Assembly (NCBI GenBank): GCA_910577575.1
Contig: CAJTOG010000004.1
Span: 1 to 64,000, forward strand
From: an uncultured Ruminococcus sp.
GTDB taxonomy: Bacteria; Bacillota; Clostridia; Oscillospirales; Ruminococcaceae
Length of the DNA: 64,000 nt
Reading direction: 5' to 3'
Shown: positions 44,153-53,051 of the stretch, piece after piece
Numbering within the stretch: position 1 is the first letter of the stretch
How the letters are laid out: every line of letters begins with the position of its first letter
Notes under the pieces: generated by a model
What the model saw: the letters and a program-made list of their open reading frames with translations, nothing else
What the model was told of the DNA's origin: nothing
The model's database searches: none
Program-made: the position numbers and the translations under genes

Positions 44153-46900
44153 ATGCACAAAAGATTTAACAAAGTAAAATCAGCAGTTCTCAGCGGAATG
44201 ATTGCTGCAACTTCAGTTGCCGGAAGCCTTGCAATGACTGCTCCGGCTATCTCGTCATCTGCTGCTTCAGATGACTATGCCAAGCTTCTTCAGTATTCTC
44301 TTTATTTCTATGATGCCAATATGTGTGGTAATCAGGTAGGAGAGACTTCCGGTATGGCATGGCGTGACGACTGTCATACGAGTGATGAAGTTAAAGGAGG
44401 TTTCCATGATGCAGGTGACCATGCCAAATTCGGACTTCCGGCAGGATATTCCGCTTCAACTCTTGGCTGGAGCTATTATGAGTTCAAAGACGCTTTTAAT
44501 TCTACAGGTCAGGGAAGTCACCTCAAGACTATTACAGATTATTTCGCTGATTATTTCAGAAACAGCACAACTCTCAGCGGCGACACTGTAACAAACTTTG
44601 TTTATCAGATTGGTGACGGAGATCAGGACCATTCTGTATGGTGTGCTCCGGAAGTTCATGTTGATAATAGCAGAAAAACTTTCAGCACATCTTCCGGTGC
44701 AAGTGATATTGCCGCATCTTATGCAGCTGCTCTTGCTGTAAACTATGTAAACTTCGGTAATGCTGACGACCTTAAATATGCTAAGGCTTTGTTTGAATTC
44801 TCCACAAAGTACAATCAGTGTGCTAAAGATGGTCCAAATAATTTCTATGCTTCACGTGATTATTATGACGATCAGGCATGGGCTGCCGGCTGGCTGTATT
44901 ATGCTACTAATGATAACAAGTATAAGGATTTCCTTGATACTTATATGAATTCTGCAAGTGGCGGAGCATCAGGGGATGGTTGTAAATGGGGTATCTATTC
45001 AACTATGAGCTGGAATAATGTTTCAATGGGTGCAGGTATTCTTCAGGCTGAAATAACAGGGGATTCTGCTGACTGGAAAAAGGTGACTGATTACCTGGAC
45101 AGCCATGGAGCAAATTCTAATGATTATTACTTTGAGGATGAATGGGGAAGTGCAAGATATAATACAGCTCAGCAGATGACTGCACTTGTTGCTGCAAAGC
45201 ATGGTGCAGCAAGTTACAATGACTGGGCTAAAGGACAGATGGATTATATCATGGGCAACAAGGGTGTAGGAAGTAATTCACCTGTATGCTTTGTTGTAGG
45301 ATTTGCAGATAATTCAGCTAAGAATCCACATCACAGAGCAGCTTCCGGTTATTCAAGTTTTGAAGAAATGGGTGATAATACACAGTCAAGCAGTAAAGGT
45401 CATACACTTGTCGGTGCTTTGGTAGGTGGTCCTACAAGCCGTAACGGTGATTATAATGATTCAGTCACTGACTACAAAGCAAATGAAGTTGCAAATGACT
45501 ATAATGCTGCGTTTGTAGGTGCTGCTGCCGGTCTTTATAATATTTATAAGACAGGTTCAGCTGTTTCTTCTATCGAAGGTGTTGACAAGATTTATAATGA
45601 AACTGTTTCAGGTCCTGTGAATACAACGACGTCTCAGCCGGTACAGACAACTGTAAATACAACACAGTCAACTCCGATTCAGACAAATCCTTCTCAGTCA
45701 TCAGGCGTAAAGGAAATCAAGCCAAATTATAAGTTTGATTATTCAGCTGTTGATGAAGATGAGAGAATGATTGGCTGGAAATGGTCCGAATTTGGTCTTG
45801 GTGCGAATGATAAACCTACAAAAGTTGAAGTTACTATTTCTGCAAATGGTACGATAGGCAAGTGGCAGGGTGCATTTGGTTCATCTACAAAGATTCAGCC
45901 TGATTACTGGACAATAACTGACGATATGGAACAGACTTTCAATGGAAATACTGCTACAATTACATGGAATATTGATTCTGCAACTTCTGATGTTATTCAG
46001 ACACAGTATAATGGTGAGTTTAAGTTCGGTACATGGTGGGTTGACTGTAAGCAGTTTACTGTTGATTCCGTTAAGGTTTATACAGGTGATGCATCTTCAA
46101 CTCAGCCAGTACAGTCATCACAGTCTACACCAAATACAAACACAACAGCGTCTCCTGTGACTCCGTCCGGTCCTGCTTCATATGAAGTAAAGCTTAATCA
46201 GAGTGTTGATTATACCTCACTTCCGGAAAATGACAGAATGATTGGCTGGGAATGGTCAAAATTCAATATCAAATCCGGCGAAAAGCCTACAAAGGTTGAG
46301 ATTAATATCTCTGCTAACGGTAATATAGGCAAGTGGCAGGGTGCATTCGGTTCGTCTACAAAGGCTCAGCCGGACTTCTGGACTCAGACCGATGATATGG
46401 AACAGACTTTTAACAGCAATTCAGCTACTATCACATGGAATATTGATTCTGCAACTTCTGATATTATTCAGACACAGTACGGCGGAGAACTTAAACTCGG
46501 TATCTGGTGGATTGACTGTAAACAGTTTAACATTGATTCTATAAAAGTTTATACTGATGGAACTTCTTCAACTCCTACAACATCATCTGCACCTAACACA
46601 ACTCAGTCTACTCCAAAGCCGACTCAGCCGGAACAGGATGTCAAAGTAACCCTCTGGGGCGATGCAAACTGCGATGGCAAGGTAACAATTGCCGATGCAA
46701 CTGCTATTATTCAGGCTCTTGGTAATGCTGATGAATACAAACTTTCAGAACAGGGTGCAGTTAATGCCGACGTTGTTGATAACGGTGACGGAGTAACGGG
46801 TGCTGATGCAAATGCAATTCAGGCAATTGAGGCTGGATTTGTTAAGCAGATAGATTTCCCGATTACTAAAGCACAGCTTGATTCTGCAATGGGTAAATAA
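44153..46900 (+). CDS. Cellulosomal GH9 endoglucanase with two tandem CBMs and dockerin
   Basis: 915 aa. Signal peptide (about 1-37), GH9 catalytic domain (about 38-470) with the canonical DAGDHAKFGLP (Asp86, Asp89), PHHRAASGYS and the predicted acid Glu445 in ANEVANDY. A Thr/Ser/Gln linker follows. Two copies of one beta-sandwich module (about 521-645 and 678-803) repeat with a 471-bp period; each has GKWQGAFGSSTK and ATITWNIDSATSD. They resemble CBM79-type modules of Ruminococcus flavefaciens GH9 enzymes (family from memory). The dockerin is at about 828-912. I start at ATG 44153; GTG 44144 is an alternative. Confidence 0.93.
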   Translation: MHKRFNKVKSAVLSGMIAATSVAGSLAMTAPAISSSAASDDYAKLLQYSLYFYDANMCGNQVGETSGMAWRDDCHTSDEVKGGFHDAGDHAKFGLPAGYSASTLGWSYYEFKDAFNSTGQGSHLKTITDYFADYFRNSTTLSGDTVTNFVYQIGDGDQDHSVWCAPEVHVDNSRKTFSTSSGASDIAASYAAALAVNYVNFGNADDLKYAKALFEFSTKYNQCAKDGPNNFYASRDYYDDQAWAAGWLYYATNDNKYKDFLDTYMNSASGGASGDGCKWGIYSTMSWNNVSMGAGILQAEITGDSADWKKVTDYLDSHGANSNDYYFEDEWGSARYNTAQQMTALVAAKHGAASYNDWAKGQMDYIMGNKGVGSNSPVCFVVGFADNSAKNPHHRAASGYSSFEEMGDNTQSSSKGHTLVGALVGGPTSRNGDYNDSVTDYKANEVANDYNAAFVGAAAGLYNIYKTGSAVSSIEGVDKIYNETVSGPVNTTTSQPVQTTVNTTQSTPIQTNPSQSSGVKEIKPNYKFDYSAVDEDERMIGWKWSEFGLGANDKPTKVEVTISANGTIGKWQGAFGSSTKIQPDYWTITDDMEQTFNGNTATITWNIDSATSDVIQTQYNGEFKFGTWWVDCKQFTVDSVKVYTGDASSTQPVQSSQSTPNTNTTASPVTPSGPASYEVKLNQSVDYTSLPENDRMIGWEWSKFNIKSGEKPTKVEINISANGNIGKWQGAFGSSTKAQPDFWTQTDDMEQTFNSNSATITWNIDSATSDIIQTQYGGELKLGIWWIDCKQFNIDSIKVYTDGTSSTPTTSSAPNTTQSTPKPTQPEQDVKVTLWGDANCDGKVTIADATAIIQALGNADEYKLSEQGAVNADVVDNGDGVTGADANAIQAIEAGFVKQIDFPITKAQLDSAMGK
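45716..46560 (+). repeat. Intragenic tandem duplication of a carbohydrate-binding module
   Basis: Two copies 471 bp apart. A stretch of 30 nt starting at 45962 recurs exactly at 46433 within more diverged surroundings, showing a fairly recent duplication or gene conversion. Confidence 0.8.
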
Positions 46901-46925
46901 TAAAAAATTTGTTCATATATAAAAA
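46865..46925 (+). repeat. 61-nt exact repeat, copy 2 (dockerin end, stop and 3' flank)
   Basis: Identical to 43807-43867. See copy 1. Confidence 0.85.
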
Positions 46926-46948
46926 GGGACGTTTGTTCGTCCCTTTTT
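46921..46948 (+). terminator. Terminator of the second GH9 gene
   Basis: GGGACG / CGTCCC stem with a 6-nt loop, followed by TTTTT. Confidence 0.88.
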
Positions 46949-46983
46949 ATTATGTCATAAATATGTGAATTTTTAAAAAATTA

Positions 46984-47012
46984 TTGACAAATTAGTTTAA
47001 TTATGGTAAAAT
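46984..47012 (+). promoter_or_regulatory. Strong sigma-A promoter of the xylanase gene
   Basis: TTGACA 46984-46989, 17-nt spacer, TAAAAT 47007-47012; predicted start near 47019. Confidence 0.8.
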
Positions 47013-47022
47013 AAAATGGGTA

Positions 47023-47054
47023 GTCTTAATAATTGTGGCAAAATTATTAAAGAC
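47023..47054 (+). promoter_or_regulatory. Inverted repeat at the start of the xylanase transcript
   Basis: GTCTTAATAATT and AATTATTAAAGAC (one extra A) flank a 7-nt centre, at about +4 to +35. A repressor operator or 5' hairpin; no terminator T-run follows directly. Confidence 0.5.
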
Positions 47055-47094
47055 TTAAAATTTTTTAATTATGTTTTGAGAAGGGAAGATTAAA

Positions 47095-49095
47095 ATGAAG
47101 AAAAAAACTTTTAACAGACTGGCTTCCGGAACTCTTGCCGCAGCTATGATACTTTCAGCAGTTCCGACAGTCTGGGCAGCCGATTCAGATGAAACAGCAA
47201 CAGGCAAAGTTATTTATTCATTTGATTTTGAAGACGGTGATATTTCAGCTTTTACTAACAGAGGTGGTAATGATACTACTGTTCTTTCAGTTTCAGATGA
47301 AGCATCTGTAAGCGGAAGCAAGTCACTTCTTGCGAGCGGACGTTCAACATCATGGAATGGGCCTGCTTTTCAACTTGATGATAAGCTTGAACCATACACT
47401 GAATACTATATTAGTGCAAAGGTAAAAGGAAAATATTATACAGATGCAACTTTCAGTTTTCAGTATACAAATGCTGACGGCGAAACAAAGTATCAGAATC
47501 TTACAAATCTTAACGGAAATGACTGGCAGACGCTTGAACCTGTAAAAGTAAGTTTTACTGATGAAATGACTGGTGTTTATGTTTACTTTGAAGGCGGTAC
47601 TGATGATATGTTTATCGACGATTTTGTTGTAACAGAAGCACCGGCAATGGAAATTGAACAGGATATTCCATCACTTGCTGATGTTTTTGAAAATGATTTT
47701 AAAGTTGGTACTGCTTTGACTCCAAATGATTTAAGTTCCAAGCCTACAATGGCTCTTGTTGAAAAACATTTCAGCGGCAGCATCACAGCAGGAAATGAAA
47801 TGAAACCTGATGCTGTTCTCAATAAAGAAGCCTGTAAAGCTTATTTTGAAGAAACAGGCGATGATACAGTTCCACAAATTTCTTTCTCTGCTGCCAAACC
47901 TCTTCTTGATTACTGTCAGAGGAATAATATTCCTGTAAGAATCCATACTCTTGTTTGGCACAGTCAGACTCCTGACTGGTTCTTTAAAGAAGGATATGAT
48001 GATAATAGCGAATGGGTATCATCTGAAAAAATGCTTGTCCGTATGGAAAATTATATCAAGGCTTATTTTGAGGAACTCGTTAAACTTTATCCTGATATTG
48101 ATTTCTATGCCTGTGATGTTGTAAATGAAGCATGGATGGAAAACGGTTCTCCACGTGAAGCAGGCGAACAGGGTTCAAGCGGTTCTGCAAAATCTGCATG
48201 GGTACAAGTTTTTGGAGATAACTCATTTATTGAACCTGCCTTTGAATTTGCACGAAAGTATGCTCCTGATGGCTGTAAACTTTATTATAACGATTATAAC
48301 GAATATATGGACGGAAAGCTTAATGCTATCGTTGAAATGGCAACTGCCCTTAAAGAAAAAGGTATTATTGACGGTATCGGCATGCAGTCTCATCTTGATG
48401 TAAGAACAGGTTCAGATGCTTTTCCGTCTGTAAGTGCATATAATAAGGCACTTGATAAATATTCTGCTCTTGGTCTTGACATTCAGGTAACTGAACTTGA
48501 TGCGACTGTTCCAAAGGATTCGGGTGAACAGTATTTTGACGCTCAGGCTGAATATTACAAGGGTATTGTAGATGCTATATATGCTCATAAGGATAGTATT
48601 TCGGCTTTGGTTTTATGGGGTATTACAGATGACGGAAGCTGGAGAGCAGCTCAGCAGCCCCTTCTTTTTGATGCAGAGTATAAGGCAAAGCCTGCTTTTT
48701 ATTCAATAGTTGAGGGACGTGAAGTTCCTCCTGTAACTACTGAAAATCCGAATGAGACAACTACAACCGGTTCTGAGCCGGATAAAAGCACAACAACTAC
48801 TTCTACAGTTACTACTGATAATACTAATCCCATTGTCAGCGTTAGTCTTATGGGCGATGCGAACTGTGATGACAAGATAACAATTGCTGATGCAACTGCT
48901 ATTATTCAGGCTCTCGGTAATCAGGATGAATATGCCCTTTCAGAACAGGGTGCAGTCAATGCTGATGTTGTTGACAGCGGTGACGGTGTAACAGGTGCTG
49001 ATGCAAATGCCATTCAGGCAATTGAAGCTGGTTTTATCAAGGCATCGGATTTGCCTATAACCAAAGAAGCTCTTGATTCTGCAATGAAAAAGTAA
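47095..49095 (+). CDS. Cellulosomal GH10 endo-beta-1,4-xylanase with CBM22 and dockerin
   Basis: 666 aa. Signal peptide (about 1-28), an N-terminal CBM22-like module (about 36-185; VIYSFDFEDGDISAFTNRG, YYISAKVKGKY, FIDDFVVTE), GH10 catalytic domain (about 195-550), Thr-rich linker and dockerin (about 580-663). The catalytic acid/base is Glu345 in DVVNEAW and the nucleophile is Glu467 in IQVTELDAT. It cleaves xylan backbones, and docking would place it on the same scaffold as the two GH9 enzymes. Own promoter and terminator. Confidence 0.95.
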   Translation: MKKKTFNRLASGTLAAAMILSAVPTVWAADSDETATGKVIYSFDFEDGDISAFTNRGGNDTTVLSVSDEASVSGSKSLLASGRSTSWNGPAFQLDDKLEPYTEYYISAKVKGKYYTDATFSFQYTNADGETKYQNLTNLNGNDWQTLEPVKVSFTDEMTGVYVYFEGGTDDMFIDDFVVTEAPAMEIEQDIPSLADVFENDFKVGTALTPNDLSSKPTMALVEKHFSGSITAGNEMKPDAVLNKEACKAYFEETGDDTVPQISFSAAKPLLDYCQRNNIPVRIHTLVWHSQTPDWFFKEGYDDNSEWVSSEKMLVRMENYIKAYFEELVKLYPDIDFYACDVVNEAWMENGSPREAGEQGSSGSAKSAWVQVFGDNSFIEPAFEFARKYAPDGCKLYYNDYNEYMDGKLNAIVEMATALKEKGIIDGIGMQSHLDVRTGSDAFPSVSAYNKALDKYSALGLDIQVTELDATVPKDSGEQYFDAQAEYYKGIVDAIYAHKDSISALVLWGITDDGSWRAAQQPLLFDAEYKAKPAFYSIVEGREVPPVTTENPNETTTTGSEPDKSTTTTSTVTTDNTNPIVSVSLMGDANCDDKITIADATAIIQALGNQDEYALSEQGAVNADVVDSGDGVTGADANAIQAIEAGFIKASDLPITKEALDSAMKK

Positions 49096-49119
49096 AATTG
49101 AAAATTATTCATGAAATAA

Positions 49120-49145
49120 AAGGGACGTTTGGTGCGTCCCTTTTT
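49120..49145 (+). terminator. Terminator of the xylanase gene
   Basis: GGGACG / CGTCCC stem with a 7-nt loop, then TTTTT. The stem is the same as that of the second GH9 terminator. Confidence 0.85.
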
Positions 49146-49148
49146 GTT

Positions 49149-49847
49149 TTAATTATTAATGATTCTGTTTTTGATAGCCTGCATTCTTTTATCAAGAGCT
49201 GAGCTTATTTCAGAACATTCGAGAAGTTCTTCTGCAATAATTTCAGCTTCATCTTCAGGAATATTTTTCTTATATCTGAGTTTGTGCTCCAGACTTGCCC
49301 AGAAATCCATTGCAATGGTTCTGAGCTGGACTTCTGCTTTCATAAGTTTCGTTTCATTTTGCAGGAAAATGGGAACTTCAACAATCAGATGAAGACTTTT
49401 GTAGCCGTTGGGTTTCGGGTTTTTTATGTAATCCTTTTTTTTGATAAGTTTAACATCATCCTGTCGCAGAAAACTTTCGAGAAGTTGATAAATATCTTCC
49501 TGAAAAGAACAGATAACACGTATTCCGGCAATGTCATTTATGTTTTTTTCAAGTGATTCAAGATTGAGGGGAATGTTTTTATTTCTTACTTTCCTGAGTA
49601 TACTTTCCCAGCTTTTAAGACGTGTTTTAATTGATTCAATAGGGTTTCTGTCGTACTGAAGTGAAAGCTGTTCGTTAAGTACACGGAATTTTGTTTCAAT
49701 CTCCATAATAACACAGCGATAGTATGCCATGAGAGTTTCAAGCGGAAGACTGTTTTCTTTTGTAAAATCAATAGATTCATCTGATAAAATTCTGTTTATT
49801 ATAATCTGTTCTTTATTTTCATTAAGCCGTATTTTTGACAACTGCAT
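49149..49847 (-). CDS. Small alarmone synthetase, RelQ/YjbM-like
   Basis: 232 aa single-domain (p)ppGpp synthetase of the RelA/SpoT family. It shows ESIKTRLKSWESILRK (ATP binding), DIAGIRVICSF, DYIKNPKPNGYKSLHLIV (substrate G-loop) and EVQLRTIAMDFWASLEHKLRYK. There is no hydrolase, TGS or ACT domain. Produces alarmones under stress. Convergent with the xylanase gene; own consensus promoter at 49883-49911. Confidence 0.92.
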   Translation of the reverse strand: MQLSKIRLNENKEQIIINRILSDESIDFTKENSLPLETLMAYYRCVIMEIETKFRVLNEQLSLQYDRNPIESIKTRLKSWESILRKVRNKNIPLNLESLEKNINDIAGIRVICSFQEDIYQLLESFLRQDDVKLIKKKDYIKNPKPNGYKSLHLIVEVPIFLQNETKLMKAEVQLRTIAMDFWASLEHKLRYKKNIPEDEAEIIAEELLECSEISSALDKRMQAIKNRIINN

Positions 49848-49882
49848 TTTATTTACCTCTATAAAAAATAATTATTGCTTTA

Positions 49883-49911
49883 ATTATATATATTTTTTTG
49901 GAAAATGTCAA
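49883..49911 (-). promoter_or_regulatory. Consensus promoter of the alarmone synthetase gene
   Basis: Minus strand TTGACA (49911-49906), 17-nt spacer, TATAAT (49888-49883). Confidence 0.85.
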
Positions 49912-49968
49912 GGGAAATTAATGAATTTTCATCTATATTTCACAAGTTTTTTAGTAATGTAAAGAATA

Positions 49969-50463
49969 TTATTGGGATAAATCAGCTCTCATTTTTGATT
50001 TAAACACGATTGAAGAAATTACAGATATAGCAGTTCCTAATATTGTTATAATTATTAATGGTAAAATAAATTCATCTAATCTGAAACTGAGGGAGCTTGA
50101 TGAGCGTGCAGTTTTAGTGTAGTAATGAAACGGAAGTAACTTGCAGATTTTAAGTATAACTCCTGTGGTTGACTCTGCATTAAACCATATACCGCTCAGA
50201 AATGAATCAAGTGAAATAATGACAGAACAAAGTCCGGGAGCTGATTTTTCACTGAAAACTGTACTGAAAAGAAGTTTGAGACTTATAAACATTATTGCCG
50301 ACGGAATAATTGTAATTAGAGTCATGAGAAGTCCTGACAAATTTATATAAATATCATTAATCAGTGAAATTATAAAGGATGCTGAAAATGATATAAATGT
50401 ATGTAAAATGGATATTATAAGCATCGGCAGAATATATCTGTATACAAAATCAGCTGATTTCAT
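49969..50463 (-). pseudogene. ABC-2 type permease, C-terminal remnant
   Basis: A 164-codon open frame beginning MKSADFVYRYILPMLIISIL with four hydrophobic segments. It matches the last two-thirds of ABC-2 permeases (about 240 aa), with the first part missing. The sequence just upstream is an ATPase fragment in another frame, and no ribosome-binding site precedes the first ATG. It is the tail of a collapsed transporter locus and probably not functional, though the frame itself is open. Confidence 0.65.
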
Positions 50464-50480
50464 GGGATTTACATATATTC

Positions 50481-50672
50481 TTATAAAAAATTCACCAAAT
50501 TTTCAAGTACTGTCAGGTTTTCGGCGACGGATGTTTCCTGCGGAGAAATTTTTGTTTTTGATTTTACTGAATTAATTTCATTTACACAAAGATGGTTGTT
50601 TATATATGCTTCTCTGGAGGTCGGGGCTGAAAGACACGAAAGTATTCTTATTGTTGTTGTATTTCCTGTACC
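50481..50672 (-). pseudogene. ABC transporter ATPase fragment
   Basis: A 63-codon piece reading TTTIRILSCLSAPTSREAYI and later ISPQETSVAENLTVLENL. This is the ATPase region from Walker A to the Q-loop of ABC-2 exporters. The Walker A Lys is replaced (GTGNTTT in place of GxGKTTT), the N-terminus is absent, and a TAA follows where some 200 residues should continue. It is fused by deletion to the permease remnant downstream and to a regulator fragment upstream. Confidence 0.7.
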
Positions 50673-50933
50673 TCTTTGTCTCTGTTGCCTGATATATTGC
50701 TCAAATTCATAAGTGTAATATCTTTTTCTTCATCTCCGAGTACAAGAATATTATCGCCTTCTTTAAGTCCAAAAATTTTTCGGCAATTTGCCGGAAGTGT
50801 TTCTCTATGTTCCCATTTTACTACAGCCTGACGTGAAACATCTAATTTTTCAGCTATTTCTTCCTGAGTAAAACCACTCTGTTTACGAAAAATTTTTAAT
50901 CCGCTGAATTCAATAGTTATAAAGTCTGCTCAT
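50648..50933 (-). pseudogene. Chimeric remnant: XRE helix-turn-helix joined to an AbrB-like domain
   Basis: An ATG at 50933 reads MSRLYNY and then stops. The next frame (open 50929-50648) reads LKIFRKQSGFTQEEIAEKLD and VSRQAVVKWE, an XRE helix-turn-helix, and switches without break into LPANCRKIFGLKEGDNILVL, an AbrB/SpoVT-like swapped-hairpin domain. Two regulators thus seem joined by deletion, with a frameshift near the start. It overlaps the ATPase fragment. A sound promoter (50955-50983) still drives the region. Confidence 0.6.
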
Positions 50934-50954
50934 GTCGTTTTATATTATGTTCAG

Positions 50955-50983
50955 ATTGTATCATATAAAAAATGTAAAGTCAA
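50955..50983 (-). promoter_or_regulatory. Intact promoter in front of the collapsed regulator/ABC locus
   Basis: Minus strand TTGACT (50983-50978), 17-nt spacer, TACAAT (50960-50955); predicted start near 50948, leaving a leader of only about 15 nt without a ribosome-binding site. Confidence 0.65.
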
Positions 50984-51051
50984 TCAATCAAAAGCAACAT
51001 TAATGTTATGAAAATGTTTTTAAGTGAGATTATGTAAACCTATATAAACAA

Positions 51052-51081
51052 AAAAAGACTGCATTTTTCAGCAGTCCTTTT
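51052..51081 (-). terminator. Terminator of the SCP2-domain gene
   Basis: GACTGC / GCAGTC stem with an 8-nt loop; A-run on one side and TTTT on the other, with the longer T-run downstream on the minus strand. Confidence 0.8.
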
Positions 51082-51084
51082 ATA

Positions 51085-51441
51085 TTACTTTTTGATAAGT
51101 TTGGAAAATTCAATGGCTTTGCTTATATCTCCGTCAACTTTAAGTTTACCGACAGTAAATGCGGCAACAGCGTCAAGTTTGCCGTTCATCATTTTAATAA
51201 AATCAGTCATTTTCATAGTGATGGAACAATTTCTGTCATTGTATTCATAAGGTTCAATGCTTATTTTATTGTCTTTTACTTCAATATAGAAAACACCTGG
51301 ATTTTTCTGCTGGTCGGGATTATCAATATCGGACTTGTCAATGTCTTTCATATTGAATTGAACAGCAAGAAAGTCACAACCTGAAACGTCTATAGATTTT
51401 GCCTGTTTTCTGAGCATTTCCAAAAGTTCGCTTAATTTCAT
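51085..51441 (-). CDS. SCP2 sterol-binding-domain protein
   Basis: 118 aa, the size of one SCP2 fold. The beta-sheet strands GVFYIEVKDNKISIEPYEY and CSITMKMTDFIKMMNGKLDA and the closing FTVGKLKVDGDISKAIEFSKLI fit the family. Such bacterial proteins are thought to bind lipids or acyl chains. Single gene with consensus promoter and terminator. Confidence 0.85.
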   Translation of the reverse strand: MKLSELLEMLRKQAKSIDVSGCDFLAVQFNMKDIDKSDIDNPDQQKNPGVFYIEVKDNKISIEPYEYNDRNCSITMKMTDFIKMMNGKLDAVAAFTVGKLKVDGDISKAIEFSKLIKK

Positions 51442-51476
51442 GGGTATAATTCCTCTCTTTTAAAATTCGTTAATAT

Positions 51477-51505
51477 ATTATATCATATTTTAAAAAGAAT
51501 GTCAA
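51477..51505 (-). promoter_or_regulatory. Consensus promoter of the SCP2-domain gene
   Basis: Minus strand TTGACA (51505-51500), 17-nt spacer, TATAAT (51482-51477). Confidence 0.85.
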
Positions 51506-51579
51506 TATAAAATTAATTTATATTTCTTATGTATTATGCCCAATAATTTTTAATGGAGCCTTAAGTCCAGTATTTTTTA

Positions 51580-52986
51580 TCAGAGTGCAGTTTTTTCCTC
51601 AAGATATTTAATCAAATCATCTATTGCAACACGTTCCTGTTCCATTGTATCACGGTCACGGACTGTTACACAGTTATCCTTTTCAATGGTATCAAAGTCA
51701 ATTGTTATACAGAAAGGAGTACCGATTTCATCTTCACGTCGGTATCTTTTTCCAATTGTACCTGTTTCATCAAAATCACACATGAATTTTTTTGAAAGCA
51801 TTTCATAGACTTCTTCAGCTTTTGGAGTAAGTTTTTTAACCAAAGGAAGTACAGCACACTTGTATGGTGCAAGTGCAGGGTGAAGATGCATAACAGTACG
51901 GATTTCCTTTTTCTCCTTGCCGTTTTTGTCAACTGAAACAAGTTCTTCTTCATCATAAGCCTCTGTAACAATGGATAAGAACAGACGTTCAACACCAAGA
52001 GACGGCTCAATAACATATGGGATATATTTTTCATTTGTTTCAGGGTCGAAATATTCGAGTGATTTTCCGCTTGTATTGATATGTTGTGTAAGGTCATAGT
52101 CTGTTCTGTCAGCAACACCCCAGAGTTCACCCCATCCAAATGGGAACAGATATTCAAAGTCAGTAGTAGCCTTTGAATAGAAACAGAGTTCTTCAGGGTC
52201 GTGGTCACGGAGACGGATATTTTCTTCTTTAAGTCCGATAGTAAGCAGGAAATCTTTGCAGAAACTTCTCCAGTAGCTGAACCATTCCAAATCAGTACCG
52301 GGTTTGCAGAAAAATTCAAGTTCCATCTGTTCAAATTCACGTACACGGAAAATAAAGTTTCCCGGAGTTATTTCGTTTCTGAAGGACTTTCCGACCTGTG
52401 CAACGCCGAATGGTACTTTTTTACGTGTAGTACGCTGAATATTTGCGAAGTTTACGAAAATTCCCTGTGCAGTTTCCGGACGGAGATAAAGTTCGGATTT
52501 GCTGTCCTCTGTAACACCCTGAAAAGTTTTGAACATCAGGTTGAACTGTCTGATGTCAGTAAAATTCTGTTTTCCGCAATTCGGACAGGTTATGCCTTTT
52601 TCAGTGATGTAATTCATCATTTTTTCATTGCTCCAGCCTGCAACATTTGTACCGTCAAAATCCTCAATAAGATTATCAGCACGGTGACGTGTCTTGCATT
52701 CTTTACAGTCCATAAGCGGGTCAGAAAATCCTCCGATATGACCGGAAGCAACCCATGTCTGAGGATTCATGAGTATAGCAGAATCGAGTCCGACATTATA
52801 CTTGTTTTCCTGTACGAACTTTTTGAGCCATGCATTTTTGATATTGTTTTTAAGAAGTACACCGAGCGGACCGTAATCCCATGTATTGGCAAGACCGCCG
52901 TAAATTTCAGAACCCGGATAAACAAATCCCTTTGATTTACATAAATCAACGATTTTGTCCATAACTTTTTCAGTATTTTTTAACAT
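51580..52986 (-). CDS. glyQS: Glycyl-tRNA synthetase, single-chain class II type
   Basis: 468 aa. It starts with the family-typical [24 protein letters not shown], has a [11 protein letters not shown]...CPNCGK zinc-like insert, motif 2 ([25 protein letters not shown]), motif 3 (PSLGVERLF) and the anticodon-binding domain at the C-terminus. This is the eukaryote/archaea-like dimeric enzyme, not the alpha2-beta2 GlyQ/GlyS type. I find no T-box leader in the short upstream gap. Confidence 0.96.
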   Translation of the reverse strand: MLKNTEKVMDKIVDLCKSKGFVYPGSEIYGGLANTWDYGPLGVLLKNNIKNAWLKKFVQENKYNVGLDSAILMNPQTWVASGHIGGFSDPLMDCKECKTRHRADNLIEDFDGTNVAGWSNEKMMNYITEKGITCPNCGKQNFTDIRQFNLMFKTFQGVTEDSKSELYLRPETAQGIFVNFANIQRTTRKKVPFGVAQVGKSFRNEITPGNFIFRVREFEQMELEFFCKPGTDLEWFSYWRSFCKDFLLTIGLKEENIRLRDHDPEELCFYSKATTDFEYLFPFGWGELWGVADRTDYDLTQHINTSGKSLEYFDPETNEKYIPYVIEPSLGVERLFLSIVTEAYDEEELVSVDKNGKEKKEIRTVMHLHPALAPYKCAVLPLVKKLTPKAEEVYEMLSKKFMCDFDETGTIGKRYRREDEIGTPFCITIDFDTIEKDNCVTVRDRDTMEQERVAIDDLIKYLEEKTAL

Positions 52987-53022
52987 TTTTAAAAACCTCT
53001 TTCAGATGTAATTATCTATTAT

Positions 53023-53051
53023 ATTTTACAGCATATTGCAGATTTTGTCAA
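53023..53051 (-). promoter_or_regulatory. Promoter of glyQS overlapping the upstream gene's end
   Basis: Minus strand TTGACA (53051-53046), 17-nt spacer, TAAAAT (53028-53023). Confidence 0.65.
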
